Position numbers and translations under genes: made by a program | Source: Dehalococcoidia bacterium UBA1141 | GTDB lineage: Bacteria > Chloroflexota > Dehalococcoidia > Lucifugimonadales > UBA3495 | Direction: 5' to 3' | Assembly: GCA_002311385.1 (NCBI GenBank) | Contig: DCAE01000128.1 | Span: 78,028 to 109,967 of the forward strand | Length of the DNA stretch: 31,940 nt | Shown here: positions 14,854-25,170 of the stretch, in pieces | How positions within the stretch are numbered: position 1 is the first letter of the stretch | How the letters are laid out: every line of letters begins with the position of its first letter | Notes under the pieces: generated by a model | The model's database searches: none | What the model was told of the DNA's origin: nothing | What the model saw: the letters and a program-made list of their open reading frames with translations, nothing else

Positions 14854-15912
14854 TCAATGGCTGTGGGGGCGCTGCCCGTCTTCTTCATTTTGGTCATGGT
14901 GGTCGTGGCTGTCGTCTTGGTCCGAGTCGAGGTGTTCGCTTTGATTCAATAGGTGATGCTCCTCACCCGAGGAACCCACCGGGTCCACGTGGATGGTGGC
15001 ATTGGCCAAATATTGCAGGTTGTCCTAGAGCCGCTGATGGGTTTCTTGATCGATACCATGTCCCTGCTCCACGGACAGGTCGGGATTGACGGAAATGTTC
15101 ACTTCGGTCAAGAGGGTGTGGCCCAACCACCTAACCCGAATCTCGGTTACCTCCTCCACGCCGCCGGTGGCAACTGCGACCGCTCGAACTTCGTCGATGA
15201 ACTCAGGTTCTACCCCGTCCAACAACCGGGAAATCACGGACTTGCCCGATTCGACAACGATCTTGAAGATGGCCACACTTATCAGCACTCCAGCTATGGG
15301 GTCGGCCAATGGCGCGCCTAGCCAGACTCCCACGGCCCCTGCCAGCATTGCCAGGCTGGTTAGCCCATCAACTCTGGCATGATAGCCGTCAGCCACCAAG
15401 GCTGCGCTGCCGATCTCTTTACCTATCTTGATTCTGAACAGGGCCACCGCTTCATTCCCAATGAACCCCACGATGGAGGCCAGTACCACCGCCCAGATGA
15501 AATTAACTTCCGGGGGGTCGAATAGCCGTCCGATGGATACGTAGGCAGCGGCGATACCGGTCCCCAGAATGGCAACCACGATAATTAGGCCAGCCAGGTC
15601 TTCCACTCGGCCCAAGCCGTAGGTGAACCTGGAGCTAGGTTGACGCCTGCTCAAGGTAAAAGCGGCCTACAGAGGCAGGGCCGTGGCTGCGTCGCTAAAG
15701 TTGTGGATGGTGTCTGCTAGTAGCGCCACGCTCCCGGTAACCACAACCAACGCCACTTGCATCGCTGCGGTAGCCACAAGCACGGCTAAAGACACCTTGG
15801 TGGCCCAAATCCCACGTTCGCTACTTAATACAGCCCTATCCAGGGCCCCATAAACATGCCCGTGGGCCCGGTTCGGGGATTCTCCGTCACCAGAGTGCTG
15901 GTGGTCTACCAT
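14854..15912 (-). pseudogene. Cation diffusion facilitator gene with two in-frame TAG codons
   Basis: A single continuous frame of 353 codons encodes a CDF-family divalent-metal/proton antiporter (Zn, Co, Fe or Mn efflux), but TAG interrupts it at 15667-15669 and 15025-15027. The first piece ends SVALLADTIHNFSDAATALPL, the second resumes AAFTLSRRQPSSRFTYGLGRVEDLAG, exactly as in intact relatives, which usually have Trp at the first TAG. After the second TAG the frame continues DNLQYLANATIHVDP, the conserved C-terminal cytoplasmic domain, and a His/Asp-rich tail ending HSH then TGA. Transmembrane helices and the HNFSD and HARVDGLTS metal sites are intact. ATG 15912 has GAGG eight bases ahead. 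Either two nonsense mutations or amber readthrough; TAG ends other genes here (asnS, the 126-aa gene), which argues for decay. Confidence 0.85.
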
Positions 15913-15943
15913 GTTGCTAGCCTCATGTTAACAATGATAAACC

Positions 15944-15979
15944 ACCCTGGGAGTTGTTAATACCCTGGGGGTTGTTAAT
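15944..15979. repeat. 18-bp tandem repeat before the CDF gene
   Basis: ACCCTGGGAGTTGTTAAT (15944-15961) is repeated with one change at 15962-15979, and a third, partial copy begins at 15980. It sits 30-70 bp upstream of the CDF start and could be an iterated regulator site or a simple slippage product. Confidence 0.6.
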
Positions 15980-16179
15980 ACCTTGATAGTTTCCCGCTTG
16001 GAGCAATCCTAATTCTAAAGCTGGTGCGCTGCAGCATTCACGCTTGACGAGGGCCCGTCTCGGCGCGAAAGATTATGCCGTGTCTGTCGGCGGTCTGCTA
16101 GCTCATTTCGGCGGCTGAAGGTATATTGGTTCCCCCGGCTCAGTTTGGGGTGTAAAAATTCGACGAAAAGTATTCCCGG

Positions 16180-17529
16180 ATGAAATTGATGTTGAGTTCC
16201 CTCTCCAATTGGAGACCTGGAACCCCTTTTTATTATGGTTGGGTAATCCTAGCCATGAGCTTTCTGGCTGCCTTTGCCGCATCGGGAGTCACCCAGGTCG
16301 TAATGGGCGGCATCCAAGTCTTCATCACTGATGATACCGGTTGGAAGAAAAGCACTCTATCCATCGCCATAACGGCGGGCACTTGGTCCTCGGGGCTCCT
16401 GGCGCCCTTTGTTGGGCGCTTAGCCGACCGCTACGGCCCCAGGTGGCTGATGCCCATCGGCTTGATAATAGCGGCGATTGCGTTCTTCTCCATCGCTGGA
16501 ACCCAAGCAATATGGCAGTTCTTTGCGGCCTACATCCTAGGCCGGGCAGTGAGCAATCCCGTTCTAGTGGGAGTGGTTCCGCGGACGGCAGCGGTTAATT
16601 TCTTCTTCCGTCGCCGGAATATGACTTTGGCGCTAATCTCCACCTTCCGTCCCATCAGCGGGGCAATCAACATTCAAATTATCTCCTTGATAGCCATTCG
16701 CTGGGGTTGGCGAGCGGCTTATCGCTACATGGGGATACTGAGCCTGATTCTGGTGGTGCCCATGTTGCTGCTGATGCGCCGGCGTCCCGAGGACATTGGC
16801 CTGCTTCCCGATGGCGCCGAGCCCATCGAGTCAGCCAATGAAGAAATCGGTGAAGAAACAGGAAGTGATGCCACGCAACAGCCTCGCTCCAGCCACAGGG
16901 TTCGAACTGGACAGGACGAGCTTAGCTGGACCGCAGGACAGGCATTGCGGACCAAGAGCTTCTGGCTGGTGGTAGCAACGGCTTCGGCGGCGACGCTGGC
17001 ATCCAGCACCATTGGCTTTAGTCTTGTTCCCTATCTGGCCGATGATGTGGGCTTGACCAAAGTGCAATCTGCGGGCGTGTTGAGCTTGGGCACATTCCTA
17101 GCCATCGGCAACCTGGGATGGGGCTATCTGGCCGACCTAATCACGCCGCGAAAGTGCCTAGCCATCGCAATGATTGCGGCAGGCGCGATGACATTTTTTC
17201 TGACCACGGTTGATTCACTCACAATGGCCCTGGTATTCGCTCTGGTTTTTGGCGTCGCATCCGGGCCGGCCGGGTCTCTGGAGAGCATGATGCTGGCCCA
17301 GTATTACGGCAGGAATTCCTACGGCGCTATTCTTGGCGCCTTTGCCCCGTTTCAAACCGCCATGCTGGGATTGGGTCCGGCCCTTGGCGCACTGTTCCGG
17401 GAATGGGTGGGACCTTACAACACGCTCTACTTTGCTCTCGCGGGTCTATATTTCCTGGCGGCCACCTTTGTATTCCTAGCCACTCCTCCCCGGTTGCCTG
17501 CCAGGCAAAGACCGACTTCGCCCAAATGA
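16180..17529 (+). CDS. MFS transporter, oxalate/monocarboxylate type
   Basis: A 449-aa inner-membrane major facilitator protein with twelve predicted helices in two six-helix halves separated by a polar loop (about 210-245). The motif GRLADRYGPRWLMPIG after helix 2 is the MFS signature. The opening FYYGWVILAMSFLAAFAASGV and overall pattern resemble the oxalate:formate antiporter and monocarboxylate groups, so an organic acid is the likely cargo. The ATG at 16180 has no separate ribosome site; the ATG at 16189, preceded by GGATGA, is equally likely. It is convergent with the SDR gene, 56 bp away. Confidence 0.88.
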   Translation: MKLMLSSLSNWRPGTPFYYGWVILAMSFLAAFAASGVTQVVMGGIQVFITDDTGWKKSTLSIAITAGTWSSGLLAPFVGRLADRYGPRWLMPIGLIIAAIAFFSIAGTQAIWQFFAAYILGRAVSNPVLVGVVPRTAAVNFFFRRRNMTLALISTFRPISGAINIQIISLIAIRWGWRAAYRYMGILSLILVVPMLLLMRRRPEDIGLLPDGAEPIESANEEIGEETGSDATQQPRSSHRVRTGQDELSWTAGQALRTKSFWLVVATASAATLASSTIGFSLVPYLADDVGLTKVQSAGVLSLGTFLAIGNLGWGYLADLITPRKCLAIAMIAAGAMTFFLTTVDSLTMALVFALVFGVASGPAGSLESMMLAQYYGRNSYGAILGAFAPFQTAMLGLGPALGALFREWVGPYNTLYFALAGLYFLAATFVFLATPPRLPARQRPTSPK

Positions 17530-17585
17530 GTTGCTGTGGCGTTGAATTGCCTGCCGTCGTCCAACCGGATTAGGGCTAACCCGCA

Positions 17586-18434
17586 CTAGTTCATCTCCGT
17601 GCCGCCGGAAACGCTGATGGACAAGCCGGTCATGTAGTCCGACTCGGCTGAGCACAGGAAGGCAGCCAATCTGGCGATGTCGTCGCCCTGAGCAATACGG
17701 CCCAAGGGTATGATGCTCTCCCGGTGGCGGACCATCATTGCCCGGTGTTCAGCCCCCGATTCCCCTTCCGGGGCCAAGGCTGAGGCGATGAAATCCACCC
17801 GTTCGGTATCCACCAGTCCCGGGCAGATGGCATTGACGTTTACCCTGTGGACGCCCATCTCCTGAGCCAGTGCCTGAGTGAACCCGATTAATGCGAACTT
17901 GGAGGCGCAGTAGGCGGCATACTTGGCTATTCCCTTCTTTCCCGCTCCGGAGGAGATGACGATTATCTTGCCACCGCCTCCCCGAGCAATCATGTGACGA
18001 GCAACGGCTTGAGAGCACAGGAATGTGCCCCGAACGTTGACCCGCAACACCTCGTCTAGGGCTTCTTCTTCCAAATCTACCACCAGCACCCGGTCCTTGC
18101 CGGGCCTGGAACCCGCATTGTTCACAAGAATGTCGATTTTGCCGAACCTTTCCAGTGTCCGGTCCATCATGTCGGCTACCTGGGCCGAATCGGAAACGTC
18201 GGAAAACAAGCCCAATGATTGGCGGCCCAACTCCTCTATCTCTTCAACCACGCTGGGTAATCCTCGCCAACCTGCTTGGCGGTCCTCGGGTCGAATCGCT
18301 TCCTCGCTTTGCACAATGTCGGTAACTACCACATCGGCGCCCTCGGTGGCCAACCGCAGAGCGATGGCCCGGCCAATGCCATGGCGGCCTCCAGCCCCGG
18401 TTACCAGTGCTACTTTGTTGCTCAGGTCGTACAT
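17586..18434 (-). CDS. Short-chain dehydrogenase/reductase
   Basis: A 282-aa NAD(P)-dependent oxidoreductase of the classical SDR family. Motifs: cofactor loop TGAGGRHGIG (12-21), NNAG (105-108), catalytic Ser in VISSGAG (161-162), and YCASK (Tyr175, Lys179). Asp39 at the end of the second strand (VVVTDI) suggests NAD+ rather than NADP+. An extra segment (45-65, rich in acidic residues) lengthens it over the usual 250 aa. The substrate is a secondary alcohol or ketone that cannot be named. The ATG at 18434 has AAGGA five bases ahead. Confidence 0.92.
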   Translation of the reverse strand: MYDLSNKVALVTGAGGRHGIGRAIALRLATEGADVVVTDIVQSEEAIRPEDRQAGWRGLPSVVEEIEELGRQSLGLFSDVSDSAQVADMMDRTLERFGKIDILVNNAGSRPGKDRVLVVDLEEEALDEVLRVNVRGTFLCSQAVARHMIARGGGGKIIVISSGAGKKGIAKYAAYCASKFALIGFTQALAQEMGVHRVNVNAICPGLVDTERVDFIASALAPEGESGAEHRAMMVRHRESIIPLGRIAQGDDIARLAAFLCSAESDYMTGLSISVSGGTEMN

Positions 18435-18551
18435 TTTTCCTTCTCCAATACTCTATCTGGCAAAGCAGGGGTTTCTCTACACTTGCCCATTTTGCCCACG
18501 GCACAACAAGAAACCCTGGCAGTGTAACCAATCCCAAGGCTTGGCACCAGG

Positions 18552-18569
18552 CTGAGGGAATTCCCTCAG
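18552..18569. repeat. 18-bp perfect palindrome upstream of giant surface gene
   Basis: CTGAGGGAA followed directly by TTCCCTCAG. It lies in the region between the divergent SDR and pilin-leader genes, about 115 bp before the latter's start, and may be an operator or hairpin. Confidence 0.5.
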
Positions 18570-18685
18570 TTAAACTGCGTGATTTCACCATGCGACATGC
18601 GTGCTACCTATATTTGGTTAATTGCCTAGGAAAAGTACCTTATTAGGTGAGGAAGTGTGGCAAATTAACCTGTTATTCAGGAGCC

Positions 18686-21600
18686 ATGAGGAAACTCACT
18701 CTCAGAAACCAGAAAGGGTTCACCCTGATAGAACTCCTGGCCGTTATGGCAATCGTTGCCGTTCTAGCCGGGATTATTTCTGTTGCTGTGGCTGGCTCGG
18801 GTCAGACCAGTCGTGATACTCAGACCAAACAAGACGGAACTACGGTAGAGACCGCCGTGGCTAATTATTTCGGCAATCAGCAAGGAACCGAAACCCGCCA
18901 ACCCCTAGTGGTAGAGGTTCTGGGACAAAGAAATATTGAAGAAGTAATCAGCAACAAATGGCCTGAAAAATACATCACGGAAGTCTACCCTCTGGTGTTT
19001 CCCCAGGGCGTCTCTTCCGAAATAGGAAGTATCTTCTTTGAAGACAAAGACGGCGAAATCTCCGACCTTCGAGTACGAGGGTTATTGCAGCGTTTCAACG
19101 CCGTCGATTTTGACATTCTTTCAGATGGCGGATTCTTAACCACTTTCCCCAAGAGCGCTGATGAGACCAGCAGAGGATTTAACAGCTATCTGTGGTTGCT
19201 GGAGAAATCGATTACCTCCAGCAGCAATAAGGATATATCCTCCCGGGTAGTAGCCGTTTTCAAGTTGCAATCGGTTAATTCCACTGTGGGCTCGGAGATT
19301 GTGGATCTTACTTACCGCCGATTGTTTGGCGGTTTATTCGCTGACGCAATACCCGTGGCATCGTCATTCACAGTGGTCACCGATGAGGATACCCCGACGA
19401 CTATCACCTTGGTCGGGACCGACTTTGATACCTGCGACTTGACCTTCACCATAGAAGAAGGCACAACCAACGGGCTTCTGTCACCCCTGACGAATAACGA
19501 CTGCGTGCTGGGTGAACCTAACAGCGACAGCGCCAGCATCACCTACGTCCCGGACTTGAATTTCAACGGGGAAGATAGTTTCACTTATAGCGTGATAGAC
19601 GGCAACGGCGATGACATCGGCACCGTCACAGTAACTATCAACGTGGTAAATGACGCCCCCGTCGTCACGCTATCTACCCTCGACGACATAGAAGTTGATG
19701 AAGACGCGCTTGGCGTGTCCATTGATGTGGCCGGGGTGTTCGCGGACGTGGACATCGCCACCAACGCTGATAACCTCACCTATACTGCCAGCTTTAATAC
19801 CAATCCATCGGTGGTTTCGACTAACGTAGGACCCACGGCACTGGGCAGCATATTGAACTTGCAGTACCTGCCAGACCAGCATGACACCGCTCAGATCACA
19901 GTGCGGGCAACCGATACTTCCCTTGATTTTGCTGAGGACACATTCACTGTCGTGGTTAACTCTGTGAACGACGCCCCAAGTTTCATTGTGGGCCCGCACA
20001 TTGCTGTATCCGAGGATGTCGGAGCGAGTTCTATCTCTGGATGGGCAACGGACATTAAATCCGGCCCGCTGAATGAATCAGCCCAGGTCTTAAACTTCAT
20101 CGTAGACAACGACAACCCACTATTGTTCTCCAGCCAGCCAGCCGTGCTGCCGGACGGCACGCTGACCTTCACGCCGGTTGCCGATGCCCACGGCGTGGCA
20201 GCCGTGACCGTGGAATTGCACGACGACGGTGGAACAGCCCGGGGCGGAGTGGATACCAGTGCACCCGTGACATTCAATATCACCGTCAGATCGGTAAATG
20301 ACGCCCCCGACTTCGTCAAGGGCGCGGGACAGGGAGGACCCGAAGATGGGGGCACCAAGACTGTAGCCAACTGGGCAACGGGGATTGAAGTTGGTCCCGC
20401 TAATGAGTCGGGCCAACTCTTAACAATGGCATTTAACGTGACTGATAACACTAATCCTAGCCTGTTCTCTACATTGCCAGCAGTGGATTCCGACGATAAT
20501 CTGACTTACACCCCAGCTCCCGACGCCCACGGTGATGCTACTATCACATTAGTCCTGAACGACGGTGGAGGAACTACGTTCGGTGGGGTCGATACGAGCG
20601 TCGCCAAAACATTCGAAATCACGGTCAACTCAGTAAATGACACGCCCAGCTTCACGGTAGGAGATGATCAAGTGGCGCTTGAAGACTCAGGAGCTCAGAC
20701 AGTCACTAATTGGGCTGTCGACATCAGCCCCGGCGCAGATAATGAAACCGGTCAGATATTGACCTTCGACGTCAGTAACAATGCATTATTTAGCGTCCAG
20801 CCAGCGGTGGACTCCAATGGCACTCTCACCTATACCCCGGTTCCCGATGCTAACGGTGTCGCGAATCTTACGATAGATTTGGAAGACAACGGTGGGGGCT
20901 CGAACACTAGCGCCTCGCAGCCGTTCACTATCACTATTACTGCGGTAAACGATCCACCGGTGGCCACCGGTCAGAACTTGGGCACGGACGAGGACACGAG
21001 CTTGGGAATCACACTGTCGGGGACCGACACTGATGGAACTACTCTTACTATCTTCGCCGTGACCCTCCAGCCCATTCACGGCGACCTGAGCGGCACAGCA
21101 CCGAATTTGACCTACATCCCAGACGCTGACTACAACGGTTCTGACAGCTTCAAGTTCACCGTAAGCGACGGCTTCGCCACCAGCAGTCCAGCTACCATAT
21201 CCATCGACATTACTGCGATCAACGACCAACCGGACTTCACCCTGGGGCCGGACCAGAATATCAATGAAGGCTCCGGACCTCAGTCGGTCACTGGTTGGGT
21301 CATCAACTTCGACCCCGGTGCACTAAACGAGTCCGGGCAGGTTGTCACCATTGACGTGGCCGACAACGATAACCTAGGTCTGTTCGAGACTCAGCCAGCA
21401 GTGTCCACTAGCGAAACTCTGACTTACACTCCTAAGCCGGGTATCACTGGTATCGCTGTCATCACGCTAAATGCCCGAGACGATGGTGGAACAGTGGACT
21501 TTGGTGATAACGACACCGGTGCTCCTAGATTCTTGAAAATCACCGTCGCCGGCCCATTCAGCAACGGGGGTTTCGAGGATGGTCTCAACTCCTGGACAAT

Positions 21601-22666
21601 CAACGACGGCGACATCGACGTCATCCCCAGCCTCTGGACCGCTTTCGAAGGCAGCCAAAGCATAGATTTGAACGGGTTTACCCCAGGTACTATCAGCCAG
21701 ACTTTTGACACCGTGGCTGGAACCCAATATCTAGTGCAATTTCGCATAGCAGGGAACACCGCTTTCACCAGTGTGGATAATAAAGTGACAATGGAAGTGT
21801 CCGTGACCGGAGGAACTCCAATTCCGTACAGTTTCGATGTCACAGGTGAGACCTTGCCTATACTTACATGGGTCGAGGAATCCTTCGAATTCACGGCCTC
21901 CGACATTACCACTACGCTAACTTTCAAAAGCACTACTCTCGGCGCCTCAGGCCCGGCGTTAGACAACGTCCGAGTTACAATTGCGCCGCCCTGACCCACT
22001 GTCTTTTTCCAAGACAACTTCAACACTACCAACACGTCTTCGACCGCCGATCTCAGCGCTCGCCAGACTGGCTCAGTGGTCACTCCAATATCCTACATAA
22101 CGAAATCATCAAACGGCGGTGGCACAGCGCAGATATTGGGGAACCGCCTCGACTTGTTAGGCAGCGGTGGCGCCCGATCAGCAATCTTGGACCACAACTT
22201 TATTGATAGTCAGCTTACCCAAAATGGCGGGTTCTCCATGTGCATGACCGTGACCCCGTTGACCGAAACTGCCAGGTTTGCCTTGGCCTTGGGTCAAACT
22301 TCAAGCGATGCAGGAGCATCATTCCCAACCACTCACCCTGGGACAGACATTGGGCTCAGGCTTACCGCAAACTTGGGAGCAGCTCCTAACGATGACTCGA
22401 ATACCGATTTCGTTGGTGTATACGACAGTAACCCGCAACCTGGAGGCTTTTACCAGTTGCTTATGACCGTGACCACCGACAACTTTGCGTCTGGAACGGG
22501 CTTCGCAGCCGATTTATTCATCGACGATGCCCAAATCGGAAGTACGTTCAACTCGAGTTGGGACTCCGCAGGGGACAATTACATCAGTTTCTCGGCGCTG
22601 GATGGCCGCTTCGCGATGGATGATCTCAAGATATTCGCTGGCCTAGCCACTTCCTGCGGCACCTAA
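18686..22666 (+). pseudogene. Giant pilin-leader cadherin-like surface protein, split by TGA
   Basis: An open frame of 1,326 codons interrupted once by TGA at 21992-21994; the part before it is 1,102 aa. N-terminus MRKLTLRNQKG/FTLIELLAVMAIVAV is a textbook type IV pilin leader (prepilin peptidase cleaves after Gly; Glu at +5) with a hydrophobic helix. A globular region follows (to about 210), then about six cadherin/tandem-95-type repeats of 90-115 aa, each closing in VNDAP or a variant (near residues 320, 426, 536, 649, 752, 843). Next comes NGGFEDGLNSW, a beta-sandwich domain (from about 959). After the TGA the same frame gives VFFQDNFNT and a LamG-like domain up to 22666, without a ribosome site of its own. 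Probably a cell-surface adhesin or filament tip. The ATG is chosen for the short leader; AGGAG lies very close. A GTG at 18647 is the alternative. Confidence 0.75.
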
Positions 22667-22734
22667 GCGACTGAGCACCTCAAGCCACTGCCTCCTCAAT
22701 CTAGGCCTAGCGTCAATTTTTCGTGCCAGCACGC

Positions 22735-22740
22735 TATAAT
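22735..22740 (+). promoter_or_regulatory. Possible -10 element before amidase gene
   Basis: A perfect TATAAT, 120 bp before the amidase start; no good TTGACA lies at the right distance (GTCAAT at 22712). An inverted repeat GCAAAAT-TCC-ATTTTGC (22765-22781) follows in the predicted leader and may be an operator. Confidence 0.35.
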
Positions 22741-22856
22741 TACCCAGTCTTGGGAATGGGTATTGCAAAATTCCATTTTGCGTAACTTACCCGCTTGCAA
22801 AACTTTCCTGCGAGCCAACCCCATGCCAACTTAAACATGTCCTAGAGGAGACATCC

Positions 22857-24263
22857 ATGAATGAGACCCCTCTGCACTTTAAGACAATCACCGAAGTAGC
22901 AGACCTAATCAAGTCGAAAGCGCTGTCTCCCGTGGAATTAACGGAGGCGATGCTGAACCGCATCCAGGCACAGGACTCCAAATTTAAGAGCTATATCACG
23001 GTTATGGCCGCACAGGCTAGGACATCCGCCCAGTCTGCCGAGCGGGCAATCGCCGCCGGGAACTACCAAGGACCTCTCCACGGTGTGCCTATCGCCGTTA
23101 AAGACCTCTGCTTCACTAAAGGGGTCGCGACCATGGGCGGCACCAAGGCATTGATCAACCATATCCCGGATTTTGACTGCACCGTCGTAGAGCGGTTGAA
23201 CGCTGCAGGCGCAATAATCTTGGGCAAGCTCAACCTCACAGAAGGCGCTATGGCTGGCTACAACCCAGAATTTCAAGTGCCGGTAAATCCCTGGGGCTCA
23301 AATCTGTGGAGCGGGGCTTCATCCAGCGGATCCGGCGTGGCCACAGCAGCGGGTTTGTGCTACGGGTCGTTGGGCAGCGACACCGGCGGGTCCATCAGAT
23401 TCCCTTCCGCTGCTTGCGGAATCGTGGGACTCAAACCCACTTGGGGTAGGGTCAGCCGCTACGGTGTGCTGGCATTGGCCGAGTCCTTGGACCACATCGG
23501 CCCCATGACCCGTAGCGCCGCCGACGCCGGGATAATCCTTCAGGCCATGGCCGGACTGGACCCCAACGACCCCACCACTTTGCCCGCCTCTGTGCCTGAT
23601 ATGCTGGATGGGATAGACGGCGGTGTGCGCGGCGTCCGAATCGGCCTGGACGAAAACTACATATCCGGCCCCACCGACCCTCAGGTGACGGAAGCTGTGA
23701 TGGCGGGCATCAAGGTTCTGGAAGGATTGGGCGCAGTGATTGTTCCGGTGCAGATGCCGGACATGAGCGGCTTCATGGAAGCATGGGGAGTGCTGGGCGC
23801 ATCGGAAGCCTTGGCCGCCCACGAAGAAACTTACCCCTTGCGCCAGGACGACTACGGACCGTGGTTCCGAGGTTTTCTGGAAAGCGGCGTTGCGGTCACC
23901 GGAGCCCAATATGCCAAAGCGAACAACGTTCGAGCGGCTTGCCGAGGTCTCTTGAGCAACGTCTTTGAAAATATTGACGTGATTGGCTGCCCAACAATGA
24001 CCACTCCTCCCTTACCCATAACCTTGGAGGAGATGTACGGGTCCACGTTCTTGCTGGACAATCCTCATTGGGGCCGGTTCACTGTGCCCTATGATTTCAA
24101 CGGCTCTCCTTCCATATCGCTGCCTTCCGGCCGGAACAGCGACGGGCTGCCGCTGAGCATCCAGTTCGTGGGGAAGCATCTATCCGAGCAACTGCTTTGC
24201 AGGATAGGTCACACCTTCGAGCAGAACACACCGTGGCACAATCTCCGGCCTGACATCGAGTAA
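22857..24263 (+). CDS. Amidase-signature family hydrolase
   Basis: A 468-aa cytosolic amidase of the same superfamily as GatA but not linked to gatB/gatC. Triad: Lys82 in IAVKDL, cis-Ser155 in SGASSSGSG and nucleophile Ser179 in GSDTGGSIRFP. The first Ser loop is GASSSGSG instead of the usual GGSSGGSA, but the serine remains. GatA-specific tRNA-enzyme blocks (GSSTENSAF) are missing, so a free amide such as an aryl or acyl amide is more likely than tRNA. Excellent ribosome site AGAGGAG six bases before ATG 22857. It stands alone, convergent with the metal transporter operon. It may be mis-annotated as gatA by simple searches. Confidence 0.92.
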   Translation: MNETPLHFKTITEVADLIKSKALSPVELTEAMLNRIQAQDSKFKSYITVMAAQARTSAQSAERAIAAGNYQGPLHGVPIAVKDLCFTKGVATMGGTKALINHIPDFDCTVVERLNAAGAIILGKLNLTEGAMAGYNPEFQVPVNPWGSNLWSGASSSGSGVATAAGLCYGSLGSDTGGSIRFPSAACGIVGLKPTWGRVSRYGVLALAESLDHIGPMTRSAADAGIILQAMAGLDPNDPTTLPASVPDMLDGIDGGVRGVRIGLDENYISGPTDPQVTEAVMAGIKVLEGLGAVIVPVQMPDMSGFMEAWGVLGASEALAAHEETYPLRQDDYGPWFRGFLESGVAVTGAQYAKANNVRAACRGLLSNVFENIDVIGCPTMTTPPLPITLEEMYGSTFLLDNPHWGRFTVPYDFNGSPSISLPSGRNSDGLPLSIQFVGKHLSEQLLCRIGHTFEQNTPWHNLRPDIE

Positions 24264-24300
24264 AATCCAAACGGATAATATCTAAGTGCTGGACAATTTG

Positions 24301-25170
24301 CTAGGATGCGGATTCAGTAGCCGGCATTCCGGTCAAACGATTACGATGCCAAACGATGCCCTTGGTTGGGGAAAACAGAAAGGCCAGCAGGAACAACCCG
24401 GTGGCAACCACGACGATGCTGGGGCCGGAAGGGAAATCGGCGTGGAAAGAGAGATACAGCCCCAATATTGTGGCCAGCAGGGCTGTGGCCACACTGTAAG
24501 CCATGATGCCCGGCAGCCTGCGGGCTAGCAGAGCACCGGTGGCTGGAGGGGTGACCAAGAGGGCCAGCACCAGGATTATGCCCACCGCTTTCAGCGAAAC
24601 AACCGCGGTGATGCCCACCAAGACGGGTAGCAGATACTGGATGAACCGCACGGGTATGCCGGAGGCGGCGGACATGGTTGCGTCGTAGGACGTGTAGAGC
24701 AACTCTTTATAAAAAGCCACCACCACCACGAGAACGGCCCCGCTTATGCCTCCAATCAAAGCCACTTCATTCCAGGACACTCCCAGAACATTGCCAAACA
24801 AAAACCCGAAAAGGTCGGCTGTGTAATTGTTGACTCGGCTCATCAGGATTATCCCCACAGCGAAGCCGCTGGCGAAGATGATGCCTATGGATGTATCAAG
24901 GCTAAGGTGTGTTCGGCGGCTTATACCAGTCATCAAAATCGATGCGGGAATAGCCCACGCAAATGCACCCCAGAAGATGCTGCCGCCGAAGAAGTAGGCC
25001 ACGGACATCCCCGCCAAAGACGAATGAGCCACAGCGTCGCCCATGAACGCCATACCCTTCAGCACCACGAAGGTGCCTACCACGGCGCAAACTATTGCCG
25101 CCAGCCCCGCTGCCAGAAAAGCCCGTTGCATAAACCCGAATTCAAGGGGGTCAACCAGAGCGTCAATCAT
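24301..25170 (-). CDS. Zn/Mn-type ABC transporter permease
   Basis: A 289-aa ABC-3 family inner-membrane permease (ZnuB/MntB/TroC group) with about eight or nine helices. The opening FMQRAFLAAGLAAIVCAVVGTFVVLKGMAFMGDAVAHSSLAG is highly typical. It imports Zn2+ or Mn2+ with the ATPase and binding protein encoded upstream. The ATG overlaps the ATPase stop (ATGA, 25167-25170), indicating translational coupling. It is the last gene of the operon. Confidence 0.95.
   Translation of the reverse strand: MIDALVDPLEFGFMQRAFLAAGLAAIVCAVVGTFVVLKGMAFMGDAVAHSSLAGMSVAYFFGGSIFWGAFAWAIPASILMTGISRRTHLSLDTSIGIIFASGFAVGIILMSRVNNYTADLFGFLFGNVLGVSWNEVALIGGISGAVLVVVVAFYKELLYTSYDATMSAASGIPVRFIQYLLPVLVGITAVVSLKAVGIILVLALLVTPPATGALLARRLPGIMAYSVATALLATILGLYLSFHADFPSGPSIVVVATGLFLLAFLFSPTKGIVWHRNRLTGMPATESAS

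Noticed and set aside
14854..15912. Genome-wide reassignment of TAG to a sense codon
   Set aside because: asnS and the 126-aa gene end at TAG in the right place, so TAG works as a stop in this genome; only local readthrough or mutation remains.
19891..20451. Long minus-strand frames within the giant surface gene
   Set aside because: Shadow frames caused by the repeated, Thr/Asp/Val-rich coding sequence on plus.
22076..22666. Independent gene for the LamG-like domain
   Set aside because: It is exactly in frame with the upstream gene, starts mid-domain at a GTG, and has no ribosome site; better read as the separated end of the giant gene.
22857..24263. Second gatA
   Set aside because: The amidase lacks GatA-specific blocks and is not next to gatB/gatC; general amidase is the better call.
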